A stretch of 64,000 bases of DNA from Pomphorhynchus laevis. Taxonomy: Eukaryota; Acanthocephala; Palaeacanthocephala; Echinorhynchida; Pomphorhynchidae. The stretch is taken from positions 62,001 to 126,000 of the forward strand of contig WNNJ02002217.1 in NCBI GenBank assembly GCA_012934845.2. The letters are read 5' to 3'. Each line of letters begins with the position of its first letter. The first letter of the stretch is position 1. This document shows positions 40,538 through 53,074 of this stretch, in pieces. The position numbers and the translations under genes are program-made. A model generated the notes under the pieces. That model saw nothing but the letters and a program-made list of their open reading frames with translations, was not told the origin of the DNA and did no database searches.

Positions 40538-43500
40538 GGTCAGTTCCGCTCGTTACGCTCGAAGATTGAGCTTAATCTCTCGATAAGCTCAGATAGATCG
40601 TCTCGCTGCGCTCGCTGATCAGTTACAGTAGCAAATCTAACAGCTTAAACACACAAGGACGTTAATGGGAGGACTAAAAAACAGCTACTACCGACACTCA
40701 CTATGCACAACTGCAAGTGCAGTGCTCGCCACACGACTGCAGCGTATGGACAACAATTGCCTGCGCTATCAATAAGTCTAAAGAAGACTTCCTATGTGGT
40801 TTTTGTGGGACAAACTTATTCGCAACCTCTCCAATAAGCACATATCAACATCCAACACGTCCACTTAAACTACCCCCAGTCGCTTCCAGTGTCCTTTCTC
40901 CACCCACCGACCCTGCCACCATATACACTTCCCATTTCATGTTATCATCACTCCCCGACACTCCCAGACCCGTCCATCCTGTTTCGTTTCTCAATAACCT
41001 ATATCCATCAATCAAAATCACCCCACCAACCTCCACGATCCTTCCACTCATAACCTTTCCACATATCTATTGCCACCCTCTTTATAATCATCATCCTCTA
41101 TGTCTCCCGTCGTCAAACCAACTCCATCCAAATCCTCAACTGCCAGCCCTTTCTATCGTAATCTCACACACTCACGTCACTCGTCCTCCTTCATGAAAAC
41201 GCTTTCCTTCTCGCGATCGTTGCATTATCGTCACTAATATAACTCCATCCAACTCCTTATCTCTACAAACACGTCTCAGTCACAATGCTCCCGCATTCAG
41301 ATCCATTCTCTCGTCTCTTGTTCCTGCGAAAAAGCCATCTTTTTTCAAAGACATCTCTAAACCGCCCTGGTTCAACAGCTCCTAGCTTCTTATTTTTTAC
41401 CGAACTCGCTGACCTACTTTCACATTGTTCTTTGTCCTCAATCCCTTCACTCGTTCTAGGCGACTTCTACATCCGCCTTGATCGCTCCTTTTCCATCGAT
41501 TCCATACAGTTCATCAACATTCTACCTAACTACAATTGCAAAGTCATCTCAACTGCCCCCACACATATCCTTGGAGGATCACTCGACTTCATTTCTGTCC
41601 CCGATCGTTTTGCTGCATATACCTCTGTCAATCTCCGATCCTAGTTTATCCAATCACTTTCTCGTCACCCTTGGTTTTACCTCCAACCACTCCCCGCTTC
41701 ACACACCTACCATCCTACGTCGACCTTGGAGAAAACTTTACCTCCCCCTTCTCAGCTCCGCCTTATTAAATCGTATCTATCTTCTCACACAATAACATAA
41801 TTCTCTACTCACGATCTTGCTTTTCTTTTCGACTCTGAACTCACATCCACTCTCGATCTTCTCTTGCCCTTCAAGCATCACCCTCACTGTAGCTTGCACC
41901 ATACCCCATGGTTTGACATGAAATGCCTACTCTCAAAGCGTCGACTCCGTAATGCTTTTTGAGTATATCACCGCTCTCTCAGACGTGATATCCGCTCGCT
42001 CGCTCCATCTCTCTGTGATTCCTATCTTGCTCTTCGTCGATCTCAACTCCACCTACACCGTAGCAAATTCAACTCCTTCTGACAGCATAAAATCAACACT
42101 TCATTAAACTCCAAGCATCACTATCATACTTTTAACTAAATCCTTTCTCGTTACTTTTCGTCTTGCAACATCAATCCCATGATTATTCGTCATTTCTTCA
42201 GACCAAAGTATCCACGTTGCTCTCTCACAACCCCGTCTTTATTCAATCTCACTGCTACTCGCCTCATCCTCCCGAAACTCTTTCATATTCTCCCTGTCTC
42301 ACCTGCCGAAGTATACCCTGTCCTCATGTCTTTGCCCAACAAAACCTCACCTGCCGATCCCCAGCCTACCACCATTCTTAAATCCATATGCTCATTGATA
42401 TCCCCTTAACTCACCACATTTTTAACTCATCCATCCGCACTGGTATCTTTCCTTCACGCTGGAAAACCGCCATCGTTCGTCCCCACCTTAACAAACAATC
42501 GCTCGACCCCTCACTCTCTTCTAGCTATCGCCCCATTTCACTCCTCCCTACTCTTTCCAAGCTCTTAAAGCGCCTTATCTTAATACAGATCAGCGTTTAT
42601 CTCTCTTCATCTAATCTGTACCCGCCTTTCCAATCCGATTTCCGCTCTTATCACTCCACAGAAATCGACTGCATCACAGTTTACAACGACCTACTCATTT
42701 CTCGTGGCAAGTCTCTATGAAGTGTTCTCATCTCCCTTGACCTATCATCTCCTTCGACATCGTCGACTACTCCAACCTCCTTTCTCGCCTTCGTTATGAT
42801 CACGGCTTTTCTTCCTCATCTGTTGCATGGCTGGCCTCATATCTATCCAACCGTTCTTTTCGAGTATGTTCAATTCATCATCCTGTCCTCCCATCCCTAT
42901 TTTCTGAGGGGTCCAAAACGGTAAAGTCCTAAGACCCCTTCTTTTCTCTCTTCTACTCGGCGATCTCTCTCCGTTTATCAAACCTTACTCAATTAACGTC
43001 ATGCAATACGCCGATGATATGGTGTATTGCATGACAAATATGGTCATGTATGCTCATGTACATGTGATATATATGCTCATGCACCCGCACGTCGCATGCA
43101 CGATATCGGCATTTCCCCTCCAACTGTATTTCTTCTATTTACAAATGTCTCTCCAATCTCCATCTCGTTCTAAATCCCGACAAGTCATAAAATGTGGATC
43201 CTCCCCCGTAAACCAAAAAATCTCCTACCACTGTATATTTTGACTAATCGATCATCCCCATAGTACACAATCTCACTTTCTTAGGCATCCATTTTGATGA
43301 TCACCTTTCCCTTAAACCCTTCGTCTGTGACAAGATCCGCTCGTCTAACTTAATTCTCCGTGAAATCCGTCGTATCCACCCCCTTACCGACTTCCGTTCT
43401 TGTATTATCTTATTTCATCGCTTCCTTCCCTAAAATCGATTACTGCTTCAGCCTTTTCGCAAATTCTCAGAAATCCATCATCATACCCCAACAACGAATA

Positions 43501-43952
43501 ATAAACTGCACCGTTTGCATGCTCTTTCGTCTTCGTCGCGTTGACCACACATCCACATATATTGCCCAACTCTCCTGACCAACCATCCACATCAGCATAC
43601 AATTCCGCCTTCTTCTCGAATTTTTTCGGCTCATCGCTGTCGGCTCCCCATCGTACATCAACTTCCATTTCTTAAACGACACTCACCCCATCTCGTTATC
43701 GCTGCTTTCCCATCATACCCTCTTACTCCACGTTGCCAATTACTCTTACAGCTACGGTCTCCGATCCTTCCTCGTCGCCGCCCAACTCGCCTGGAATCAA
43801 GTCCCTCTCGACGTCCGCCGCGCTTCCTCCTTTATCACATTCAAACACCTTTTCTGTTCACACCTTCTCTACACATGATTTACATTTTTGTTTTGTTGTG
43901 GTCATGGGCGGGCGCTGGCACGCATTTGCCACGTTAAAATAAATCTTTTTTT
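40538..43952 (+). mobile_element. LINE family B, near full length, decayed
   Basis: The longest B copy. Its 5' UTR starts with one GGTCAGTTCCGCTCGTTACG unit. A frame from 40717 follows with CSPHDCSVWTTIACAINKSK and FLCGFCG (looks like the second half of a PHD finger, as in CR1/L2 ORF1) and the proline-rich region. A shortened endonuclease region follows (PAPTHILGGSLDFISV-type codons near 41550; SNHFLV), then the linker, RT fingers (RWKTAIVRPHLNKQSLDPSL, ISLLPTLSKLLKRLIL), palm with MQYADDM at 43001, thumb, the C-terminal block near 43780 and the 3' tail (CATTTGCCACGTTAAAATAAATC). Many frame breaks, plus an insertion carrying a palindrome directly after the YADD codons. Confidence 0.8.
42998..43035. 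repeat. 12-bp palindrome inserted after the YADD codons of a LINE
   Basis: Arms 42998-43009 (GTCATGCAATAC) and 43024-43035 match exactly, with a 14-base loop that contains the GCCGATGATATG (ADD) codons. In other B copies (4236-4290) the second arm is absent, so it is an added fold-back copy, followed by further CATGTATGCTCATG duplications up to about 43090. Confidence 0.9.
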
Positions 43953-44104
43953 ATGTTGAGGAAAGTTTAACAGTTAGAACATCATAATTTAAACTTCTTA
44001 TAGGATCATAAAAATACATATTTTAGAGATAAGATTAGTGATATTCTTGAGGACTTGCTTATAAGCAGCAAACTCACATTACAGCTGTGTTGTGCATATA
44101 GCTG

Positions 44105-46240
44105 AAAACTAGAAAACTTCGATATCCCTATTTTCCGCACAACCTTACGTAATTCTTCACTCTTTTCACTTCCTCTTAACTATCTTACTCCCGACGATTT
44201 CTTCATGTCGTAAGTTTAATGAACTTACGACATCATTAATAACCTTCCGCCAATTCAACCACGACGTTTTCAGCGGTCGCGCCATGCTCCCTGATTCGAT
44301 TTAGACTGAAGTCATTCTAACCGCCCGCTTTGTCACTCTGATCGTGTGTATAATTGCGTTCTTAAACGTTCTCCCAACTCACTACCTCCAAATCTCCGTG
44401 ATTCCCACTTTTCTCAACGCCGTTCAAATCTCATTCTTATACGTACTAAACGTACTATCTTTTGGCGAAATCAACTTGAGTCATCTTCCATTTTCCAATT
44501 TTCTTCTTGTCTACAATCTAAGCTATCTAATTTACTTTACCATCTACCATATGCCTCTTGTACTTTCTTTTATCTTTAAATATTTCCCTCCCAAAGTTAT
44601 TCCACCTTATTCCCGTTTCGTCTGACGAAGTTTCTTCGGAGTTCTGTAATTTCCTAATAAAACCTCTCCTTCTGACCCAATTCCAACCCACTTGCTTAAA
44701 CAAATCTGATCATCTACCTCACCCCTCCTAACCACTTTGTTCAACTTGTCTATCCGCAACCGCATATTTTATTTCAACATGAAATGCGCCGCTGTTCGCC
44801 CTCTCCTCAAAAAGCAATCTCTCGACCTGTCACTACTATATTCGTACAGTCCTATCTCATTTCTCCCAACCCTCTTTAAACTCTTTGAGCGTCTTGTTCT
44901 CAAGCAAGTTAATGCATATCTGTTTTCATCCAACTTGTTTCCTGCCTTCCAAACTGCTTTTCGCTGTAATCTCTCTCCTAAAATTGCATACCTTAAAGTT
45001 TATAACGACTTACTCATATCGCGCGATCAAAAATTATGTAGTGTCACAGTTTCTCTTGATCTCTAATCTGCTTTTGACATCCTCAATCACTTGATTCTTG
45101 TCCATCGTCTTCGTCATGATTATGGCTTCTCTTTACCTACAGTAGCTTTGTTTTTTTCATATCTATCAAACCGTACTTTTTGTCTTTGTTCTAACTCTTC
45201 TCTTTTCCATCAATAATCCATCCCGTCCGATGTTCCACAAGGCTCCGTATTAGGTCATTTACTTTTCTCTCTTCTTCTCGGTGATTTGTCTTCTATTTCT
45301 CATACATTTAATTTTAATGTTATGCAATATGCTGATGACATTCTCATCTATGCTCACGCACCTGCTTATCGTATTCATGATCGTAGTGTTTCTGCTCCCA
45401 AAGTGTCTTGCCTCAATTTTCAATCATCTTTCTTCTCTTCGTCTTTCGCTGTATCTTAATAAATCAAAAATAATGTGGATCCTTCCTCGATGCTTCGGCG
45501 TAGAACCTTTCTCTGTATCATTAAATTCTACAATTCTCCCTATCGTTGACAATCTCGTTTTCCTAGGCTTCCATTTCGAATCCAGGCTGTCACTTAAACC
45601 TTTCGTTAGAGATAAAGTACGCTCATCTATCTTAATTTTCCGCAACCTTCGTCAAATTCGTAGATTGATCGATTTCCCTTCTTGTATGACTCTCATATCT
45701 TCTCTAATTTTCGCAAGACTTGATTACTGTCTGAGTCTATTCTCCAACTCACTTAATCCACTCTTCTTCCTTTACAACGCATCATCAACGCTGCCGTCCG
45801 AGTTCTCCTCCGTCTTCGTCGTTTTGATCATACATCCCACTATCTTGTTTCTCTCGATTGGCCTACCATTTATTGTCGTGTTCAAATTCGTCTTATCATT
45901 TCTTTTCGCCTTATAACTTATCATACCCCTTCATTTCTTAACCTTCCTTTTCTTGACAATTATCATCATGTGTACGGTGCTCTGCGTTCCCGTAATTCCC
46001 TTCTTTTACATGTCCCAAACTACTCTACCTCTCTTAACTTCCGCTCCTTCGTTGTGGCTGCTCCTCTCCCGTGGAATCATCTGCCCATTCATATCTGCCA
46101 ATCAATATCAATGCCGTGCTTCAAACGCCTAATCCGATGTCATTTAAACAATTAATTAATAAACCTGTGACTTCTGCTGATTTTTTGTCAGTGGACTTGT
46201 AAGCGTGCAGCTGTCACGCATTTGCCACATTAAATAAATT
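44105..46240 (+). mobile_element. LINE family A, 5'-truncated copy with 3' end
   Basis: Starts in the EN-RT linker (LPDDFFM-type codons near 44190) and has DSHFSQRRSNLILIRTKRTIF, the RT fingers (44737-45066: FNMKCAAVRPLLKKQSLDLS, FERLVLKQVNAYLFSSNL), palm near 45070-45350 (SAFDILNHLILVHRL; MQYADDILIYAHAPAYRIHD with intact YADD) and thumb (45281-45916: KPFVRDKVRSSILIFRNLRQ). The C-terminus includes NYSTSLNFRSFVVAAPLPWN and LPIHICQS. The 3' tail GTAAGCGTGCAGCTGTCACG, CATTTGCCACATTAAATAAA is present. Frame breaks separate the blocks. Confidence 0.8.
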
Positions 46241-46532
46241 ATTATTAAAGAAAACGATATATCATGTAAGCTTTGAAAATAGCAAAAGACTTTTCATGTA
46301 AAATGTACCTTTTATCCATTTTAACAGTCTAATGATGGTTAAAAAATTAATGATGTAATGTTGATAACGACAAACATCATAAACACATATAACAAACATC
46401 ATATAACACACATATTGTTTTTAACAATAAAAAAACCAAAATTACATAATATTTTGAAAACGAAACAGAAAAATTTTGAGAAATAAATTATACATTCCAG
46501 ATTTTAGTTTCCCTCGCTTCAATCGCGGAACA

Positions 46533-47051
46533 TTCTAGAGCAGTGTTTCTCAAAGTGGTCTGTAAAAATAGCCCCCATCAAGACTCGAACCAGAACAGTC
46601 AATTGAAATTCAAATTCAAAAGCGGCTATCAACAATTTTGGTTGCAAAATAAAATTCAACAAAGTTATCCTGAAACATGGGCAATCGTTCAGAAGTTTTT
46701 GATTGCCTTCCCAACGTCATATCTGGTCGAAAGAGGATTTAGCGCAGTTACAAATATTTTGTCAAAGAAAAGAAATCGTCTTCAAATAGTTCAGAGAGGC
46801 AATCTAAGACTTCTATTAACTAATATAGAACCGAAAATCAAAACCCTGGTAGACTCGCACCTGATACATCCGTCTCATTAAACACTTAACGCTAAACTAT
46901 TATTTAAATATATGGAGATCGTGCTTAAAATAAACTATAAGTAAATCAGAATTTTTATTAATATTTTTTTATATCAGGGGGTCCATAATAAATATTGTTT
47001 TTTTTAAAGGGGGCGGCTGACAAAAAAAGTTTGAGGAACACTGTTCTAGAG
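46533..47051 (+). mobile_element. hAT DNA transposon, internally deleted, with intact 8-bp target duplications
   Basis: The element is 46541-47043 (503 bp). Terminal inverted repeats begin CAGTGTTTCTCAAAGTGG and end GTTTGAGGAACACTG. Both sides are flanked by TTCTAGAG (46533-46540 and 47044-47051), the 8-bp target duplication of hAT elements. Inside, a frame (46543-46881) encodes the C-terminal dimerisation part of a hAT transposase: YPETWAIVQKFLIAFPTSYL, VERGFSAVTNILSKKRNRL, GNLRLLLTNIEPKI. The N-terminal two thirds, with the first catalytic residues, is absent, so it cannot move itself. A perfect duplication and an open remaining frame point to a fairly recent insertion. Confidence 0.93.
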
Positions 47052-47299
47052 TATTCAAGAATTCACTTACTATTCTTAAACAAACCAGTTCCAGAACGAC
47101 ATTTTTCAGAACGACGCTGTTTCAGGCCAAAACTACTGTTAAATTTATGTTAAATCAATCAACTCAGAAATAAAAAAATTATAGTGTTTAAAATACAAAT
47201 GACGAAAAGTAAGAATATAAATAAAACAGTACATGATACTGTGCCAAAATCCATAGTGAATGCAAAACCTGTCACTCTATAACTTTAACTAATAGTTTT

Positions 47300-48107
47300 T
47301 TTGATTTTAACTATAAATTAATTTCAACAAGCCCCACTTATATTCTCGGCGGTGCTCTCGACATCATTGCTGTTCCCAACTGCTTCAATGACTATACATG
47401 TTTGTCAATTACTGGTCCTGGTTTGCCCGATCATTTCATTGTCACTCTTACTCGCCCAAATCATCATTCAACGGCACCAACATTAGCTACTCCAAGTCGA
47501 CTCTGAAAACTTCTCGATATCACTATTCTCCGCGCAGACCTACTCAATTCTTAACTCTTTTCACTAACACTTGGCAATCTTTCTCGTGATGATCTCTGCA
47601 TTCTGCTTGATTCTGAACTTACGAATATCCTCAATCAACTTCTGCCTATTTGACCCTGACGTTTTCAGCGCTTGTGTCATGCTCCCTTGTTCAATTCCAA
47701 CCGTATTCTGTCTAAGCGACGACTCCGTCACTCTTTTCATTGGTTTAATCGCTTTCTTAAACGTTTTTCAAACTCACTCACTTCAAACCTCCGTGCCATA
47801 TCACTCGTATGTGTACTAAACATACCCTTTTTTGGCGAAATCAACTCGAGTCCAATTCCAACTATAAATCTCATTGGAAAATATTAAACACAATTCTTTC
47901 ACGATCATCTACTCCTTGTTACATAAATCCTGATGAATTTTCTTCTTATCTACAATCTAAGCTTTCCCAGGGCTATTACAACTTCTTCCCGTTTTGTCTG
48001 ATGAAATTTATTCGGTTCTTCTGTCATTACTTAATAAAATGTCTTTCACTTCTTGTATGACTCTAATATCTACACTCATTTTATCAAGACTTGACTACTG
48101 TCTCAGT
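47300..48107 (+). mobile_element. LINE family A, internal fragment
   Basis: Endonuclease C-terminal codons (SPTYILGGALDIIAVPNCFN, DYTCLSITGPGLPDHF) are followed by the linker (RFLKRFSNSLTSNLRAISL, then FWRNQLESNSNYKSHWK). A jump to the thumb codons (FTSCMTLIST, SRLDYCLS) occurs near 48045, so the RT palm is deleted. It abuts family B sequence at 48108. Confidence 0.72.
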
Positions 48108-50400
48108 GCATGATCGTTTTGCTGCCTACACCTGACTGTCCATCTCCGATCCTGGTCTATCCGATCACTTTCTCGACATTCCTTAATCTCACTTTTAACC
48201 ACACCTCACTTCACACACCTACTAACCTACGTTGCACTTGGATAAATCTAGACCTTCCCCTACTCCGCTCTTCCTTACTCAAATCGTATATATCCTATAT
48301 CACAATAACATCTTCCTCCCCTCACGATCTCGCCTTTCTTGTCGACTGAAGTCACATTCACTTTCAATATTCTCTTGCCCTTCAAGCATCATCCTCACCG
48401 TAAATTGCACCGCGTCCCATGGTTTGAAATTCAATGCCTACTTTCAAAGCGTCGACTCCGTCATGCTTTTCGAGTATATCACCATTCTCTCAGACATGAT
48501 ATCCGCTTGCTCACTCTGTATTTCCGTGATTACTATCTTGCTCTTCGATGGTATCATCTCAACCTTTTACGTACCAAATGCAACTCCTTCTATCAGCATA
48601 AAATCACCAGTTCATTCAAATCTAAGTCTCTCGGGCCTACTTTTAACTCAATCCTTTCTCGCTCCTCTTTGTCTTGCAACATCAATCCTCATAACTATTT
48701 GTCATTTCTTAAGACCAAAGTATCCAGATTGCTCTCTCACACACCCGTCTTTATCTCATCCCACTCTTCCTCGCCTCGCCTCATCCACCCGAAACTCATT
48801 TTCTCCCTGTTTCACCTGCAAAAGTATTATCTGTCCTCGTGTACTTTGCCAACAAAACCTCATATGCCGATCCCCTTACTTAAATCCATATGCTCATCGA
48901 TATCTCCTTTTCTCACTACCTTGTTTAACTCGTCCATCCTCAGTCGTATATTCTCTTCACACTGCAAATCCGCCATCCTTAGTCCCCTCCTTAAGAAACA
49001 ATCGCTCGACCCCTCCCTTCCTTCTAGCTACCGTCCATTTCACTCCTCCCTACTCTTTCTAAGAACATAGAACGCCTCATTTTAAAACAGATCAACGTTT
49101 ATCTCTCTTCATCTAATCTGTACCCGCCTTTCCAATCCGATTTCCGCTCTTATCACTCCACAGAAATCGACTGCATGACAGTTTACAACGACCCACTCAT
49201 TTCTCGTGATAAGGCTCTATGTAGTGTTCTCATCTCCCTTGACCTATCATCTCCTTCGACATCGTCGACTACTCCAACCTCCTTTCTCGCCTTCGTTATG
49301 ATCACGGCTTTTCTTCCTCATCTGTTGCATGGCTGGCCTCATATCTATCCAACCGTTCTTTTCGAGTATGTTCAAATTCATCATCCTGTCCTCCCATCCC
49401 TATTTTCTGAGGGGTCCAAAACGGTAAAGTCCTAAGACCCCTTCTTTTCTCTCTTCTACTCGGCGATCTTTCTCCGTCTATCAAACCTTACTAATTTAAC
49501 GTCATGCAATACGACGTTGATATTGTCATATATGCTCATGCACTCGTCCATCGCATGCACGATATCGGCATTTTCCTCTTCAACTGTATTTCTTCTATCT
49601 ACAAATGTCTTTCCAATCTCCATCTCGTTCTAAACCCAAACAAGTCCGAAATAAAATGAACCCTCCCCGTCAACCTAACATATCTCCTCCTACTGTATCT
49701 TTTACCCTATCGCTCATCCCCATAGTGCACAATCTCACTTTCTTAGGCATCCATTTCGATGATCATATTTCCCTTAAACCCTTCGTCCGTGACAAGGTTC
49801 GTTCGTCTAACTTAATTCTCCGTGACATTCGCAGTATTTACCCCCTTATCGACTTCCGTTCTTATATGCCTATTCTTTCGTCGTTTCTTTTCTCTAAAAT
49901 CGATTACTGCCCTAACTTTTTTGCCTATTCTCCAAAATTCATCTTCCTAACCATACAACTCATCATCAACTTCGACGTTCGAGTGCTCCTACGTATCCGT
50001 CGCTTTCAACACACATGCACATATCTTGCCCAACTCTCCTGGCCCGCCATCCACATCCGCATCCAACTCCGCCTTCTTTTCGTAACTTTTCGTCTCATCT
50101 ATGTCGGATCCCCATCGTTCATCAACCTCCCTTTCTTAGAAGAACACTCGCCCCACCTCTCTCTATCTCTGCGTTCCCGTCATTCTCTCTTACTCGACGT
50201 TCCGAATTACTCTAACAACTACGGTCTACGATCCTTCCTCGTCGCCGCTCCACTCGCCTGGAACCTACTCCCTCTCGACGTCAGCCTCGTTCCCTCCTTT
50301 ATCCCATTAAAATATCGCCTCTGTTCCTACATTCTCGACACATTATTTAGATTTTTGTTTTTTTTGTGGTCACATGTACGCGTGCGGTGGCACTCACTCA
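48108..50400 (+). mobile_element. LINE family B, 5'-truncated copy
   Basis: Starts at the endonuclease C-terminus ([18 protein letters not shown]). Linker and RT fingers follow (48640-49090: CKSAILSPLLKKQSLDPSLP). The palm (49175-49500) has lost the expected motif: MQYDVDIVIYAHALVHRMHD stands where YADD should be. The thumb and C-terminus form one open 266-codon stretch (49605-50405: HDNLTFLGIHFDDHISL-type text, KPFVRDKVRSSNLILRDIR, AWNLLPLDVSLVPS). The 3' tail is cut at about 50400, just inside the ACGCGTGCGGTGGCAC hairpin. Confidence 0.78.
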
Positions 50401-50424
50401 GGTGAGTCTTAACAAATCACCTGT

Positions 50425-50752
50425 GTGTACTCTTCTTCCCTACAACGCATCGTCAACGCAGCCGTCCGAATTCTCCACCGTCTTCGTCGTTTTGATCATA
50501 TATCCCACAATCTTGCTTCTCTCGATTTGCCTACAATTTATTGTCGTGTTCAAATGCGTCTTCTTCTCATTGCTTTCCGCCTGGTAACTTTTCATACACC
50601 TTTATTTCTCAACCTTCCTTTTGCATTCCTGTAATTCCCTTCTTTTACATGTCCCAAACTACTATACCTTCTTTGGATTCCGCTCCTTCCTGGTAACTGC
50701 TCCTCTATCGTGGAATCATCTGCCCATTTATATACGCCAAATAACCTCTCTG
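50425..50752 (+). mobile_element. LINE family A, C-terminal fragment
   Basis: Codons for LQRIVNAAVRILHRLRRFDH, then SLDLPTIYCRVQMRLLLIAF and (other frame) WNHLPIYIRQI, that is the last 110 or so codons of the A RT protein. It is followed at 50758 by minus-strand B sequence, so the tail is missing. Confidence 0.7.
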
Positions 50753-50757
50753 ATCAA

Positions 50758-51674
50758 AAAGGATCGGAGACCGTAGTTGCTAAGTAATTGGGAACGTAGA
50801 GTAAGAGGGAATTACGGGAACGCAGAGATTGAGAGATGGGATGAGTGTCGTCTAAGAAAGGGAAGTTGAAAAACGATGGGGAGTCGACAGCGATGAGCCA
50901 AAAAAATTACGAGAAGGCAGAGTTGCATGCGGATGTGGATGGTAGGTCAGGAGAGTTGGCGAGATATGTGTATGTGTGGTCAAAGCGACGGAGACGTTGG
51001 AGCACTCGAACGGCAGAGTTTATGATACGTTGTAGAGGTAGGATGATATATGTTGGAGAATTGGCGAAAAAGCTGAGGGAGTAATCGATTTATGGGAAAA
51101 GAAGCGATGAAATAAGAGACATACAGGAAGCGAAGTCGATAAGAAGGCGAATACAGCGGACGTTACGGAGAATTAAGTTAGACGAGCGGACATTGTCACG
51201 GACAAAGGGTTTAAGGGGAAGGTGATCATCAAAACAGAATCCTAAAAAAGTAAGATTGTGGACTACGGGAATGATTACTGAGGCAAAATATACACGGGGA
51301 TGAGATATGTTAGGTTTACGGGGGAGGATCCACAATATTTTAGATTTGTCTGGGTTTAGAACATGACGAAGATGGGAGGGACGTGTGTAGATAGAAGAAA
51401 TACAGTTGGAGGGAGGAAATAAGTTGGAGGAAAATAGATATGTATTAACTTGCTTGAGAACGAGACGCTCAAGGAGTTTAGAGAGGGTTGGAAGAAGTGA
51501 GATAGGACAGTACGAAGATGGTAGTGAAGGGTTGAGAGACATCTTTTTGAGGAGAGGGCGAACAGTGGCGCATTTCCAGTAGGATTGAAATGTGCGGCTG
51601 CGGATAGACAAGTTAAACAAAGTGGTTAGGAAGTAGGTGGGAATTGGGTCAGAAGGAGATGTTTTATTAGGTAA
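50758..51674 (-). mobile_element. A/B chimeric LINE 3' part (RT fingers of A joined to thumb of B)
   Basis: On the minus strand a 176-codon frame (51620-51090) begins with A-type fingers (YWKCATVRPLLKKMSLNPSL, LERLVLKQVNTYLFSSNLFP) and, without any break, passes into B-type thumb codons (NCISSIYTRPSHLRHVLNPD, ILWILPRKPNISHP, FVRDNVRSSNLILRNVRC). The RT palm with YADD is absent at the join near 51400. B C-terminal codons continue to 50758. It is the 3' portion of the composite whose 5' portion lies at 53075-54276 and 55531-55665. Confidence 0.78.
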
Positions 51675-53070
51675 TTATTATTATACATTCAACAACATAC
51701 GAGCATTAGCTCAAATAGCTGGCTCACAATAAGTTCGTAAATAAATTAATTAGTTATTAAAATAAGGAAATGCAACACGAAACATTGCTTGATCCATTCG
51801 TAGTCTTCTTTTAAAAGTATTAAGTGAACTACATCAAACGGTGTCTGCATCAAGGTTGTTCCAAAGCTCAACAATTCTTCTATCAAATTGCATCGCGCCC
51901 AATTTCTGTACCCTGTTTCTTCGAATAGTTAAAGAATGACCGCGAAGAACATTTGAACCACGTAGTTGAACCCTACTCCTAAGAAGGTGATGAGGACGTT
52001 GGAATAAGTGCCGAACTGGGCACATATTTATGTACCAACGGGTCCATGTGACTGTCTCAAGTCCTAATGATCTAAGTCTGTCTTCATAAGGCAGCGACGC
52101 CAACGTTGGTGCTAGCTTTGTTGCCCTGCGAAGTACCCTCTCTGATTTCTTATGTTCATGCACAGTACGTGGGTATACAACCGGAGCTGCATATAAAAGT
52201 CTACTCAATACATGTGCTAAAATCAGAGGCCGAAGAGCAGTCGGATTAACGCGAACAAACGCGCGTCGAATCATACCTATCATTTTATTGGAGTTGGCAC
52301 AAGCTTGATCAGAGTGTTTTTTAGTTGATAAATTAGAGGTAACCCATACTCCTAAATCTTTGTAACTATCGACACTTTCCACAATACAGCCCTTATATTT
52401 GTAACAAGCTGATGTTAGTTGCTTGCGAGCATTACTAATAATACGCATGTGTTTGCATTTCGAAACATTTATCACAAGCTTGTTAGACGCCGCCCACAAC
52501 TCCACATTATCTATGTCAGTTTGCAAATTATCAACATCTTCACATAAATGAATGGGCCGCCATATTTTTAAGTCATCTGCATACAAACATGATCGAGAGC
52601 AAATGCACCCAGGCAAATCGTTAACATAAATGCTGAATAAAAGCGGACCCAAAACTGAACCTTGAGGTACTCCAATATGACATTCTCTAAACACAGACAA
52701 TGACCAATCGACAAGTACTCGAAAGCAACGATCACGAAGAAATTCTCTAATCCAATCAACCATTATGTTTGGGAGTCCAGTATTGACAAGTTTCTGAAGA
52801 AGTAGACCATGATCTACTCTATCAAAAGCTTTAGAAAAGTCGAAGAATATAATGTCTGTATCGGTATAGTGTGTCTTATTCGCTGTCCAATCAAGATGAG
52901 CATCAAGCAAATTTGAAACAGTTGAATAACCCTCCCGAAATCCGTGCTGATTAGGGACTAAAATTTTTCCTACACGAAAAAACTCAACCATGTAGCGATG
53001 CACAAACCTCTCCAACACTCTACAGCAAATGCAGGTAATGCTCACCGGCCTATAATTCTCGATGACAGAA
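51675..53070 (-). mobile_element. LINE family D (CR1/jockey-like, close to C), 5'-truncated with intact RT frame
   Basis: The minus strand is open from ENYRPVSITCICCRVLERF (about 53070) through 403 codons to a stop at 51834. RT motifs: PNQHGFREGYSTVSNLLDAH, DIIFFDFSKAFDRVDHGLLL (motif A), IGVPQGSVLGPLLF (B), CLYADDLKIW (C, intact), VDSYKDLGVWVTSN, then the post-RT block SERVLRRATKLAPTLASLPY and the C-terminal RRIVELWNNL. The endonuclease is missing (5' truncation). It sits inside a family A element: A codons stop at 51674 (TTATTAGGTAAT) and resume at about 53075 (GACAGAAGAACC). No clear target duplication. This is one of the best-preserved RT frames in the window. Confidence 0.88.
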
Positions 53071-53074
53071 GAAC

